Part shown: piece after piece, positions 22,301 through 28,311 of the stretch
Layout: each line of letters opens with the position of its first letter
Numbering within the stretch: the stretch's first letter is position 1
Assembly (NCBI RefSeq): GCF_002803095.1
Contig: NZ_PGLR01000024.1
Location: 31,190 to 95,189 of the forward strand
Direction of reading: 5' to 3'
Source: Pseudomonas sp. ZH-FAD
GTDB taxonomy: Bacteria > Pseudomonadota > Gammaproteobacteria > Pseudomonadales > Pseudomonadaceae
Length of the DNA stretch: 64,000 nucleotides
Position numbers and translations under genes: made by a program
Notes under the pieces: generated by a model
What the model saw: the letters and a program-made list of their open reading frames with translations, nothing else
What the model was told of the DNA's origin: nothing
Database searches by the model: none

Positions 22301-22644
22301 AGGTTGGAGATGATCCTTGGGTCGGCATCGGCCACGTTACCGGCGGCGCCGTAGTCAGTGTTGGTCACCAGCCCACCCGGCGCCGGACCGTTCATATCGA
22401 AGGTGTCGCCGTCCTGGTCGTTGCGGAACTGTTGGTCCAGCAACAGAAGGAACTCCTGGTCGGCGGCGCCCCAGAAGGTACGGCCCTCCACCAGGTTGTT
22501 GTAACTGCCATCCACTGTACGCAGCCCCCAGGGCACCTGGGAGTTGGGCAACAATTCGCTCAGGCTCTGTCCGGCGGCATGCGCCTCGGCAATGAAAATC
22601 TGCTGCAGGATGAACTCAAGATCGGACTTGATGAAATTGGCCAT
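10342..22644 (-). CDS. Giant RTX protein with two tandem haem peroxidase domains, 4100 aa (T1SS substrate)
   Basis: This protein carries two complete animal-type haem peroxidase domains. Domain 1 (about residues 1-860) has GQFFDH with distal His198, Arg438 in RVNE and proximal His562. Domain 2 starts near residue 1453 and has His1647, Arg1885 (RGNE) and His2007. Both keep the Asn-Arg motif (NIARGRD and NLTRGRE). Each is followed by GGxGxDxU repeats and Ig-like segments. A Pro-rich linker (about 18300-18340) joins the halves. The C-terminal third (about 3020-4100) is a long RTX array with nine copies of a 90-aa module and ends VADFQLS, a plausible type I secretion signal. The start at 22644 is preceded by AGGTGGAAGGAA; an upstream in-frame ATG at 22725 has no such site. 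There is no Sec signal. The substrate is unknown; toxin, adhesin and oxidative roles are all possible. Confidence 0.9.
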   Translation of the reverse strand: MANFIKSDLEFILQQIFIAEAHAAGQSLSELLPNSQVPWGLRTVDGSYNNLVEGRTFWGAADQEFLLLLDQQFRNDQDGDTFDMNGPAPGGLVTNTDYGAAGNVADADPRIISNLIVDQTISNPAAVQVFIDAGMGVLADGSQLDPNGNPYPVGTVLDLDGVAIPAGQSLFIPNTAPDEGLSAGFNTWFTFFGQFFDHGLDLVNKGGNGFVFIALQPDDPLYNPATPQTNFMVITRASVEVDADGNRVHVNQTTPFVDQNQTYSSHASHQVFLRAYVLVDGQPMATGKLLTNRDLGADGIFGTEDDVELGGMATWGVLKAQARDVLGIELDDQDVGRVPLLATDQYGNFIPGANGMPQLVTAGGLVEASLDAPVDASLALTTGHGFLDDIAHSANPFNSQTGAPLVADADGVAGVNDGLAGTYDDELLDAHFMAGDGRVNENIGLTAVHHVFHAEHNRLVEHTKDVVLQAAADGDIAFLNQWLLQPVGAIPADLSTLVWNGERLFQAAKFGTEMQYQHLVFEEFARKVQPLVDEFLIPNGYDATINPAIMAEFAHTVYRFGHSMLTETVDRFDPSFQNDSSMGLIEAFLNPLAFNDNGTLTPEEAAGAIVRGLTRQLGNEIDEFVTGALRSNLLGLPLDLAAINIARGRDTGVPSLNEARAEFYAMTGDSQLKPYTSWLDFALHLKHPESLINFIAAYGTHISITSAVGLAAKRTAAMDIVFGGGAISDDARMAFLNGPAATTGVNDIDFWIGGLAERIMPFGGMLGSSFNFVFETQMEALQNGDRFYYLARLDGLNFLSEMEDNSFAKLVMRHTDAVHLPADIFSRPGLILEVNQSAQFNDGLGSADPVGDNPLIPLVIRDNLETPEVETNYLRYTGDEHVVLGGTAGDDVMIGSIGDDTLWGDGGNDRLEGGDGNDVIEGGAGDDIITDKGGDDVLKGGDGNDVIHGGNGFNLILGGHGNDFIITGEDVSEVFAGTGNDFILGAKGNLQTAGNEGDDWIEIGTQDGAPGDNLEPFASDSVNGHDVFITGPGFDEVIGEGGDDIMVGSEGADHFDGGSGFDWAVYKNDPYGVKVDLIVDDFVEPPVAPSNAGILDRFAEVEGLSGSAHADILRGDNADAALIAQAGARGSVLTAEGIARIAGLQQMLTEFFGAPQSSFGSGNIILGGGGSDVLEGRGGDDLLDGDRWLNVRISVRAGMDADGNPTGPEIASFNSMKDMMHLMLNGTYNPGQLMIVREILDSADSFDTALYAGPRENYTVTTLAGVTIVTDNVGDEGTDRLLNIERIQFADSALVRVGGQFVDEVAGTQQGGNFSPVGTLQILDAGSGNPDNTPAVGQLLRVSAAGVTDADNAGGLITGRPVSYVWQYEAEPGSGIFQDIVVEGGARPSTQDGVSYRVTPDLDGLAIRVIAIYQDDNGVLERVSSAATQPVAGGSMPLPPPPLPVESDVVSPGDGLRLIRSDLQFILDQIIIAERHAAGENLMDIIPNSRLPWGLRTVDGSFNNLVPGQQYFGAADQPFPTSTTQHFINDSDGDSIDLNGPAPGGVFVNGNYAYDPTNPASPRDVVDADPRIISNLIVDQTITNPAAVQAYVDAGLGTLDANGVLLDLNGQPIPEGMPLFIPNSAPDEGLSAGFNSWFTLFGQFFDHGLDLVNKGGNGTVFIPLQPDDPLYIEGGSTNFMVLTRATNQAVLAGADGVLGTSDDVHVHVNQTTPFVDQNQTYTSHASHQVFLREYAMTDDGPVATGRLLNGADGGLPTWAEIKAQALDMLGIVLSDADVVNVPLLATDQYGKFIPGANGYPQFVTGGGLVSAGPGGVAVPNDVIRTNHAFLDDIAHNANPFNSQTGALKTADGDDAVGLTLGGGQSSGNTYDDELLDAHFITGDGRGNENIGLTAIHHVFHAEHNRVVAHTKDVVLASNDLDFINQWLLEPVNSLPGSPDGLVWNGERLFQAARFATEMQYQHLVFEEFARKVQPQVDVFFNATQVYDSTLNPAILAEFAHVVYRFGHSMLTETVDRFDPNFVSSELGLIEAFLNPLMFNQLRNPDFDPLQPVGPGNPEYITVSAEEAAGALARGMTRQLGNEIDEFVTEALRNNLLGLPLDLATINLTRGRETGVPSLNAARQEFYNMTGDSQLKPYTSWVDFAMNLKHQTSLVNFIAAYGTHEALLALDVNTLAEKRAVAFALVFGGTALINEGTAEERLFDADGVGVERMAFLHGPAATTGVNAIDFWIGGLAEKIMPFGGMLGSTFNFVFETQMEALQDADRFYYLERLAGLNMLTEMENNFFSRIVMANTNATHLPGDIFSTPGFILEVDQTKQYTGLGDDGRADPEGDNPLLPDVMRGPNFLQYNGGEHVVLGGTDGNDTLVGGIGDDTLWGDAGNDRLEGGFGNDLIMGGAGDDIITDMGGDDVIRAGEGNDVIHAGNGFNLVMAGHGKDFVISGEDSTEVFGGPGDDFILGTRGNEAQFGNEGNDWLELGGPDGNGGDNFNEFGLDNVIGHDVFIGEFGIIDRMDGEGGDDIMFGNGGEGDRYVGGSGFDWAGFRDDPFGVNVDFRLRAFDETPVAPSDVSVLARFEFMEGLSGSHHADILNGDDRDATAIALSGAYGSVLSDDYMDMVDGLRAFINQLADPLTTSGEVTSYGAGNIILGGNGSDLIAGNGGDDLIDGDMWLNVRISVRQNLDGTGPEIATFNSMVPMIPFMLNGTYNPGQLVIVRELMSGTVDPNNLGHSFDTAVYSGLMSEYEVIEWGDGLWGVRHIGPAPVDNDGDGQFDAIGSDGADMIRNIERIQFNDQAMVLVEGRNAEVEGALRISDGSPSVGQVLSVSAALVRDADNIGVGNPNGAITGPISYYWQVDVEGDGTFTDIVRENIGGEAARATGPNFTVTPEFEGLALRVKAIYKDAHGVLETVFSAPTSLVVQGGDPNDLPVGTVSLSNLLPLSGQPLSAILDFTDADGLAGVEFHYQWQRGDGVSFTDIPGANNATFLPGQALAGQMLRVLVSYTDNGNTLELVTSVAVMLGLGIAGTAGDDLLIGTPAVDMLEGMAGNDTIIGLASNDLLYGGEGNDFIDGGEGDDLMVGGPGNDTYVVDSVGDQVIELAGEGTDTVQTTLASYGLGDHVENLTFIGTGNFTGTGNALSNLIIGGSGDDTLQGGDGNDTLQGGTGNDLLDGGTGTDNMSGGAGDDTYRVDNFADQVIEAANAGNDTVLTTLASYVLGANVENLSFIGVGAFVGTGNALDNVIVGGGSNDTLNGGAGNDTLIGGAGADVMIGGAGNDTYEVDEVGDQVVEGAGGGTDLVRTTLASYTLGANVEHLTYLGTDAFTGIGNGLANTITGGTGNDVLNGGDGNDTLQGGDGSDLLDGGIGNDTMVGGAGDDGYVVNAAGDQVVEEVDGGTDTVSTTLASYTLGANVENLFKINGGNFTGTGNALANHIVGGSGNDTLNGLAGDDVLEGGVGNDTLNGGEGDDLMIGGAGNDTYVVDSLGDQLIEEEGGGTDTVRTTLNNYILAAFLEHLAFIGAGNFVGTGNALANTITGGVGNDVLDGGAGADSMVGGAGNDFYYVDDTGDVVVEAAGAGTDTVYSTLATYTLSANVENLIHGGAGSTVANGNTLANVMQGNVGNDLLNGLGGNDTLQGMDGDDTLDGGAGNDLLEGGGGDDILLGGAGDDTLIGGSGNDFLDGGAGNDLMRGGSGNDIYVVNAVGDQVIEEADEGIDTVRTTLATYTLGANVENLVKINGGAFTGNGNELANQIVGGGGNDVLNGLAGDDVLEGGAGNDTLNGGEGDDLMTGGVGNDTYVVDSVGDQVVEGVGAGTDTVRTTLSSYTLGDNVEHLTFIGAGNFSGTGNALDNTLTGGAGDDVLDGSAGIDRLVGGAGNDSYYVDVAGDVIVEAANGGVDTVYSSSASYTLGANVENLVHIGGNATNAAGNGLANTISGGVGNDTLSGLGGNDLLYGGEGNDTLTGGAGIDQLYGEAGNDTLLGGDGNDLLDGGDGNDMLIGGLGNDVMTGGAGDDFMDASQGNDILVFGANFGNDTVIGFDANPAGGQDLLNIAAFGLTLDTFASRVAIGDAGNDTVVTINGVDGGTITLVGVSNHTTVTVADFQLS
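10620..13580 (-). repeat. Nine-copy array of a ~90-aa RTX module
   Basis: The encoded protein repeats the pattern G-GNDTYVVD--GDQVIE---GTDTV-TTL-SY-LG-NVE-L---G---GTGN-L-N nine times. Each copy is separated by one to several GGxGxDxU nonapeptides. The DNA copies are similar enough that recombination or assembly collapse is possible. The 2053-aa sister protein has two such modules (about 1900-2360). Confidence 0.85.
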
Positions 22645-23310
22645 TTCCTTCCACCTCTGATGCCCAGCAGCTAAATGCGCGAAGTCGGAGGAATCCCTGG
22701 CACAGAAGCAGCCCACCCCGTCCATTGCGCATCACGCAATCGTCAGAGCGTTCCCGGGATAGAGGCCAAACGCTGCCACACCGACATGCTGGGCTAATCG
22801 GCGTGCAATCAGTATTTGGTATGTCCCTATGCTGAAGCTGGCACGAAGCCTAGCGTCAGAAATCAGGCAGTAGGAGACCCGTGCAGTTGCAGGTCGGCGA
22901 AATGCCCTGGCAAAGACGCCTCAGGCGTCTGGTAAAACATGATTTCGATGATGATCCCCCCATGCAGGAGCTTGCCAACGAGAGCCGTGTCGACTTCTTG
23001 GCTTGGATCACACGCCTAGACTTAAGTCCTAGCCAATAGGATTGTCAAGATACCGTCAGTCGCCTCGTTAAACACAATGCTTACCTATAAGCTTTTATTG
23101 AATAAAGATTTTTTTGATGAAACAAAAAGAAACATCGAAAAAATAAGACGCTGTAATCCCTTGCACATCGACGAAAATCCCATCTATACCTAGATGGCGA
23201 CACCCAAAGAGACAAGAAAATGTCTCCAGTAGACGGTCCTGCACGCCAATCGTCGAAATGCCGTCACCCCACGCAGGACGCCCAGCGAACAAGCAGTGCC
23301 GGAGGGTCCA
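22645..23310. promoter_or_regulatory. Divergent intergenic region between giant RTX gene and T1SS operon
   Basis: This 666-bp non-coding stretch holds the promoters for the RTX gene and for the exporter operon. Visible structure includes AGACGCC-TCA-GGCGTCT at 22914-22930, a palindrome GACTTAAGTC at 23019-23028, and an AT-rich tract at about 23085-23145 that stands out from the GC-rich surroundings. No RNA gene is apparent. Confidence 0.45.
23015..23032. promoter_or_regulatory. Possible dyad operator upstream of the T1SS operon
   Basis: The sequence CCTAGACTTAAGTCCTAG contains a perfect 10-bp palindrome (GACTTAAGTC). Its length would suit a dimeric LuxR/NarL-type regulator such as the one encoded at 9584-10252. 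TAGACT could also act as a -10 element, with TTCTTG 16 bases upstream. Both readings are inference. Confidence 0.3.
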
Positions 23311-25050
23311 ATGGACGTCCCGCAGTCCCCGCGTTCCGAGCTGGCCGAGGTGCTCTTTCGCCTGCGCCGCACCTTCTACGCCCTGGCCGCCTTCAGTGGG
23401 GTGATCAACCTGCTGATGCTGACCCCGGCGGTTTATATGCTGCAGGTCTACGACCGTGCCCTGGTCAGCAGCAACGTCACCACCCTGCTGATGCTCACCG
23501 TGCTGGTGATCGGTCTGTATGTACTGATGGCGCTGTTGGAGGTGGTGCGCTCGAGCGTACTGATCCGCGTCGGCAACCGCCTCGACATGATGCTCAACAA
23601 GCGCATCTTCGGCGCCGCCTTCGAGCGCAACCTGCGCCGCGCCGGCGGCAATCCGGCGCAGGCGCTGCAGGATCTCTCGCAGGTTCGCCAGTTTCTTACC
23701 GGTAACGGCCTGTTCGCCTTCTTCGACGCCCCCTGGACCCCGATCTTCCTGCTGGTCATTTACCTCGTACACCCTCTGCTCGGCCTGATTACTCTGATCG
23801 GCTCGTTACTGCTGGTGGGTCTGGCCTGGCTCACCGAAGTCAGCACGCGCAAGCCGCTGGCCGAGGCCAATCAGGCCTCGCTGGTATCCGGCAGTTTCGC
23901 CAACAACAACCTGCGCAATGCCGAAGTGATCGAGGCCATGGGCATGCTGCCGGCGATTCGCCAGCGCTGGTTCGGCAACCACCTGAAAATTCTCGAGCTG
24001 CAGACCCTGGCCTCCGATCGCGCGGCCTACATCGCCGGGGGCAGTCGTTTCGTGCGCGTCACCCTGCAGTCCCTGATTCTTGGCGCCGGCGCCTTGCTGG
24101 CGATCCAGGGCACCATCACCCCGGGCATGATGATCGCCTGCTCGATCCTCTCCGGCCGTGCCCTGGCGCCGGTGGAGCAGGTGATCTCGGCCTGGAAGCA
24201 GTTGCTCTCCAGCCGTGCAGCCTGGGCTCGGCTATCCGGGCTGCTGGCTGACTTTCCTGCGCACAAGCCGTCCATGCCGCTACCCAAGCCGCTGGGCATG
24301 CTCCACGTGGAGAACGCCTTCGCCAGCGCACCGGGCTCGCTCACGCCGATCCTGCGCGGCGTCAGCTTCAACCTGGCACCCGGCGAGGCCCTGGGCATCA
24401 TCGGCCCCTCGGCCTCAGGCAAATCCACCCTGGCACGCCTGCTGGTTGGCGTCTGGCCGGCGCAAGGCGGCAAGGTGCGCCTGGACGGCGCTGACATCTA
24501 TCAATGGAACAAGGCTGAGCTGGGTCCCTGGCTCGGCTACCTGCCACAGGACGTCGAGTTGTTCGAGGGTAGCGTCGCCGAGAACATCGCGCGCTTCGGC
24601 GCAATCGACGGCGAGGCGGTGATCCTCGCCGCCAGGCAGGCCGGTGTGCACGAGATGATCCTGCACCTGCCGCAAGGCTACGACACCCACCTGAGCGCCG
24701 ACGGCGGCTCGTTGTCCGGTGGGCAGAAGCAACGCATCGGCCTGGCCCGTGCACTCTACGGCGAGCCATCACTGATCGTCCTCGACGAGCCCAACGCCAG
24801 CCTCGACGACGTCGGCGAAGCGGCGTTGCTGCAAGCGCTGCTCGACCTCAAGCAACGTGGCAAGACCCTGGTGCTGATCTCCCACCGCCCCACCGTACTG
24901 AACATGGTGGACAAGGTGCTGGTACTGCGCGAAGGCGCTGTGCAGATGTTCGGCAGCCGCGATGAGGTATTCGCCGCGTTGCGCCAGGCCAACGTGATCC
25001 CCACCGGCAAGGGGTCGCCGACTCTGGCCTCGGTACGGGCCAAGGAGTGA
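23311..25050 (+). CDS. Type I secretion ABC transporter (PrtD/AprD-like permease-ATPase)
   Basis: Inner-membrane exporter of about 579 aa that powers one-step secretion of RTX proteins. The N-terminal half carries the transmembrane helices. The C-terminal nucleotide-binding domain shows Walker A GPSASGKST, the signature LSGGQKQRIGLARAL, Walker B LIVLDEPNAS and the H-loop LISHRP. There is no C39 peptidase domain, which fits substrates with an uncleaved C-terminal signal. I chose the ATG at 23311 because GGAGGG lies four bases upstream; a GTG at 23296 is in frame but poorly placed. It is first in a three-gene operon, six bases before the fusion protein gene, and the adjacent RTX peroxidases are the likely cargo. 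Confidence 0.92.
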   Translation: MDVPQSPRSELAEVLFRLRRTFYALAAFSGVINLLMLTPAVYMLQVYDRALVSSNVTTLLMLTVLVIGLYVLMALLEVVRSSVLIRVGNRLDMMLNKRIFGAAFERNLRRAGGNPAQALQDLSQVRQFLTGNGLFAFFDAPWTPIFLLVIYLVHPLLGLITLIGSLLLVGLAWLTEVSTRKPLAEANQASLVSGSFANNNLRNAEVIEAMGMLPAIRQRWFGNHLKILELQTLASDRAAYIAGGSRFVRVTLQSLILGAGALLAIQGTITPGMMIACSILSGRALAPVEQVISAWKQLLSSRAAWARLSGLLADFPAHKPSMPLPKPLGMLHVENAFASAPGSLTPILRGVSFNLAPGEALGIIGPSASGKSTLARLLVGVWPAQGGKVRLDGADIYQWNKAELGPWLGYLPQDVELFEGSVAENIARFGAIDGEAVILAARQAGVHEMILHLPQGYDTHLSADGGSLSGGQKQRIGLARALYGEPSLIVLDEPNASLDDVGEAALLQALLDLKQRGKTLVLISHRPTVLNMVDKVLVLREGAVQMFGSRDEVFAALRQANVIPTGKGSPTLASVRAKE

Positions 25051-25056
25051 TATGTC

Positions 25057-26403
25057 ATGTCCGATCTGCAGTTCGAAAGCAAGGGGCTGATACTGACGGA
25101 TAGCCCCTGCACGGTTGACATGGACGACGGCAAACCGAGTCGCTGGGGCTTGTCGCTGGTGCTCGCAGGCTTCGGTGGATTCATCCTCTGGGCCATTCTC
25201 GCGCCGCTGGATGCCGGGGTGGTGGCCAATGCCACAGTCAACGTCACCGACAACCGCAAGACCATCCAGCACCTGACCGGTGGCTCGGTCGGCGCCATCC
25301 TGGTGCGCGAGGGGGATCTGGTGCGACGCAACCAGCCACTGATCGAACTGGACGCCACCCGCGCCATCGCCGAGCAGGGCATGGTCAGCGCGCAATACAT
25401 AGTGGTCAGCACGGTGAAAAGTCGCTTGCAGGCTGAGCGTGACGGCGCCACACAGGTCGAGTTCGACCCCGAGTTGCTCAGCCGATTCGCCAACGACCCA
25501 CGCCTGCATGCCTCCGTCGCCCTGCAGCAACGTCTGTTCACTACCCGCCGCACGGCGTTGACCGGCGAAGCCGAGATTCTCCGCGAGAACATCCACGGCG
25601 CCGAGGAACAGCTCAAGGGCCTGCGCCAGGTACAGCACTCGCGCAGCGCGCAGATCAGGCTGCTCAACCAGGAACTCGACGGGGTGCGCAGCCTGGCGGC
25701 GGAAGGTTATGTGACACGCAACCGCATGCTCGAACTGGAACGCAACGCCGCCGAACTGAGCGCCTCACTGGCGCAGAACATCGCCGACACAGGGCGTACG
25801 CGTAACCAGATCGCCGAGCTCAAACTGCGCATCCTCCAGCTTGAACAGAATTACCAGCAGGAAGTGCAATCGCAGCTCAGCGATATGCAGAAAGAGGCCG
25901 CTGCCCTCGCCGACCGTCTGCGAGCGCTGGACTACGAAGTCAGCAACACGGTGATCCGCTCGCCCATCGATGGCGTAGTACTGGGACTGTCCGCCTCGAC
26001 CATAGGCGGGGTGATCCAGGCCGGCTCGCGAATCATGGACGTGGTGCCGGCCAATGAGCCGCTGCAGGTCGATGCCATGGTGCCGGTGCAGGCCATTGAC
26101 AAGATGCAACCGGGATTGCCGGTGGACATCGCTTTCCCCGCGTTCAATCACGCGCAGACGCCGAACATCCCCGGCCGCGTACTGACGATTTCCGCTGATC
26201 GCCTTATCGACGAAACCAACAAGCAGCCCTACTACCTGGCCGAGATCGAGGTCACCGCCGACGGCATGGACAAGCTGGGCAGCAACCGCATTCGCCCCGG
26301 TATGCCGGCCACCGTGACGATCAAGACCGGTGAACGCAACCTGATGAGCTATCTGATGAAGCCCATGCTCGACCGCATCGACGGGGCCTTCAAGGAGCAA
26401 TGA
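25057..26403 (+). CDS. Type I secretion membrane-fusion protein (HlyD/PrtE family)
   Basis: Periplasmic adaptor of 448 aa linking the ABC transporter to the outer-membrane channel. A single transmembrane helix sits at about residues 28-48, with the lipoyl-like half motif after it (GGSVGAILVREGDLV). A long coiled-coil hairpin follows (about 170-290, rich in Leu/Gln/Glu). The second half motif and beta-barrel domain begin at NTVIRSPIDGVVLGL. AAGGAG precedes the ATG by nine bases. The gene starts six bases after the ABC transporter stop and ends one base before the TolC-like gene, so translation is probably coupled. Confidence 0.92.
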   Translation: MSDLQFESKGLILTDSPCTVDMDDGKPSRWGLSLVLAGFGGFILWAILAPLDAGVVANATVNVTDNRKTIQHLTGGSVGAILVREGDLVRRNQPLIELDATRAIAEQGMVSAQYIVVSTVKSRLQAERDGATQVEFDPELLSRFANDPRLHASVALQQRLFTTRRTALTGEAEILRENIHGAEEQLKGLRQVQHSRSAQIRLLNQELDGVRSLAAEGYVTRNRMLELERNAAELSASLAQNIADTGRTRNQIAELKLRILQLEQNYQQEVQSQLSDMQKEAAALADRLRALDYEVSNTVIRSPIDGVVLGLSASTIGGVIQAGSRIMDVVPANEPLQVDAMVPVQAIDKMQPGLPVDIAFPAFNHAQTPNIPGRVLTISADRLIDETNKQPYYLAEIEVTADGMDKLGSNRIRPGMPATVTIKTGERNLMSYLMKPMLDRIDGAFKEQ

Positions 26404-26404
26404 C

Positions 26405-27748
26405 ATGCTCGTACGCCAGATATTGTCAGGCCTCTGCTGCCTGGCCTGCCTGCCCGCCCACTCCATGGACCTGTTACAGGCCTGGGAATTGCTGCAACTG
26501 CAGGGCCCGACCTATCGTGCGGCCGTCCACGAGCGTGCCGCTGGTCTGGAAAACCCCGCTATCGGCAGAGCCGGGTTACTGCCGCAGATCACGGCCAGGG
26601 CCAGCAAAAGCCAGGTCGACGGCACCCAGGAGCAACAGAATGCCTTTGGCCAGCGCGTCGAGAACGATCTGGACTACGACTCGGAAAACCTCAGCCTGCA
26701 ATTGCGTCAACCGCTGTACAACCGCCAGAAAATGGTCGAGTACCGCCAGGGCAAGCAGCGCGCCAGCTATAGCGAAGCGGTGTTCGATGCCAAGACGCAG
26801 AACGTTGCCGTACGCCTGGCCAGCCGCTACTTCGATGTGTTGCTGACGCGCGAGACCATCGACCTGTCGCGCGCCAAGCTCAAGGCTTTCGAGCAGCAGG
26901 TTGCGGCTGCTAAACGCCGCTTCGATCTGGGCGACGGCACCATCACCGACGTCGACCAGGCCACCGCTCGACGTGACCTGGCGCAGGCCGGCGTGATCGA
27001 AGCCGAAGACAATCTGGTAGTCGCCCTGCGCCTGCTACAGGAGTTGCTCGGCAACAACCCGGATCAACTCGCCACCCTGCATGCGGACTTTCCAACCCCG
27101 CCCCTGCAACCGGACAACCTTCAGGACTGGCTACAGAAGGCGCAATTGAACAACCCTTCGCTGCGCGCACGCCAGCTCAATCATGGCCTCGCCGAAGAGG
27201 AGGTCAAACGCGCCAGCAGCGCCCACTGGCCCACTCTTGACCTGGTACTGGGCTATACCGACAGCGAGAGCGATTCACTCTCCACCATCAACCAGACCAA
27301 CCGCTACAGCTCCATCGGCCTGGAATTCACCATGCCGCTTTACTCCGGCGGCGGCGTCAGCGCGCGGGTGCGCCAGGCCACCGCGAGCCGTGAACAGGCC
27401 GGGGAAGAAGTCAATGCCAGCCGCGAGGAAGTGTTCTCTGCCACAACCCGTGAGTTCCGCGGCGTGCAGAGCGGCCAGGCGCGTATTCGCGCCCTGCAGC
27501 AGGCCGTCATTTCCAGCGAGCGGGCACAGGATTCAGCGCGCAAGGGGTTTCTCGCGGGCTCCAGTACCAATGTCGATATCCTCAATGCCGAGGAACAGGT
27601 ATTCATCGCCCGCCGAGATCTGCTCGAAGCCAAACTTCGCTATCTGCTCGCACGCCTGCAACTGGCCGCTGCGGTCGGCCTGCTCGGCGAGGACGATATT
27701 CTCCAGGTCAATGACTACCTGGGGCCGGAGTTGGCACTCGGCTACTGA
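26405..27748 (+). CDS. TolC-family outer-membrane channel of the T1SS (PrtF-like)
   Basis: Outer-membrane efflux protein of 447 aa with a signal peptide (about residues 1-20, ending near PAHS) and the paired TolC repeats seen as long alpha-helical stretches. The segment LGDGTITDVDQATARRD in the first half and the matching SSTNVDILNAEEQV in the second are typical internal-repeat motifs. The start codon follows the fusion protein stop by one base, and I see no independent promoter. With the two preceding genes it completes a dedicated ABC-MFP-OMP exporter. It is last in the operon; the next gene is on the other strand. Confidence 0.92.
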   Translation: MLVRQILSGLCCLACLPAHSMDLLQAWELLQLQGPTYRAAVHERAAGLENPAIGRAGLLPQITARASKSQVDGTQEQQNAFGQRVENDLDYDSENLSLQLRQPLYNRQKMVEYRQGKQRASYSEAVFDAKTQNVAVRLASRYFDVLLTRETIDLSRAKLKAFEQQVAAAKRRFDLGDGTITDVDQATARRDLAQAGVIEAEDNLVVALRLLQELLGNNPDQLATLHADFPTPPLQPDNLQDWLQKAQLNNPSLRARQLNHGLAEEEVKRASSAHWPTLDLVLGYTDSESDSLSTINQTNRYSSIGLEFTMPLYSGGGVSARVRQATASREQAGEEVNASREEVFSATTREFRGVQSGQARIRALQQAVISSERAQDSARKGFLAGSSTNVDILNAEEQVFIARRDLLEAKLRYLLARLQLAAAVGLLGEDDILQVNDYLGPELALGY

Positions 27749-27782
27749 GCCGGCGTTTTGCCCGATGCCCTGGGGCAGGTAT

Positions 27783-28307
27783 TCAGCGCCAGTGGCGCTG
27801 CTGAGCGCGCCTGGTCTGCCCTGCGCCGAACATCCAGCCGCACAGCACCACCAGCACCTCTGCCAGCCAGGCCAGCAGCAGTGCGCTGATCACACCCCAG
27901 AGAATCGCATCCGGGGTAAACAGCACCTGATAACGGTAAGCCTGCAGGGTTTCCTCGAACAGCTCGTGATCCGCGCCAGTCGCCAGGTGCCAGGCCTGGG
28001 CGTACCAGGGCCCCTGCATAGCCTGCCATTCGCGTTCGAGCAAGGCGGAACGCTGCACCAGATGCCCGACGCTCTTGGCATCGCTGCGCATCACCGGGTC
28101 ATCGCTGACGCGGTAGTGCGCAACCAGCGCGTCCATATCGCCCTTGAAGAAATTGCGCGCCGTTTCCTGAAAGCCTTTGAGACTCTGCTGCGACTCCAGG
28201 CGATGAGCCCCGACCCGCTTGGCGTAGTCATCGACGAAGCCCGGCACCTGCACGCCGAGCAACAGGCCGAAAGCGAACAGCGTCAGGCGCAGGTAGCTTC
28301 TAAGCAT
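27783..28307 (-). CDS. DUF2937 family membrane protein
   Basis: A 174-aa protein of the DUF2937 family, function unknown. It has an N-terminal hydrophobic helix (RLTLFAFGLLLGVQVPGF), a central soluble part (about 25-120) and a C-terminal membrane helix (ILWGVISALLLAWLAEVLVV), followed by a basic tail. It starts four bases after the stop of the YafJ-like gene and is probably the last gene of a HIT-yafJ-DUF2937 operon. It converges with the T1SS operon, leaving 34 bp between stop codons. Confidence 0.8.
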   Translation of the reverse strand: MLRSYLRLTLFAFGLLLGVQVPGFVDDYAKRVGAHRLESQQSLKGFQETARNFFKGDMDALVAHYRVSDDPVMRSDAKSVGHLVQRSALLEREWQAMQGPWYAQAWHLATGADHELFEETLQAYRYQVLFTPDAILWGVISALLLAWLAEVLVVLCGWMFGAGQTRRAQQRHWR

Positions 28308-28311
28308 GAGA

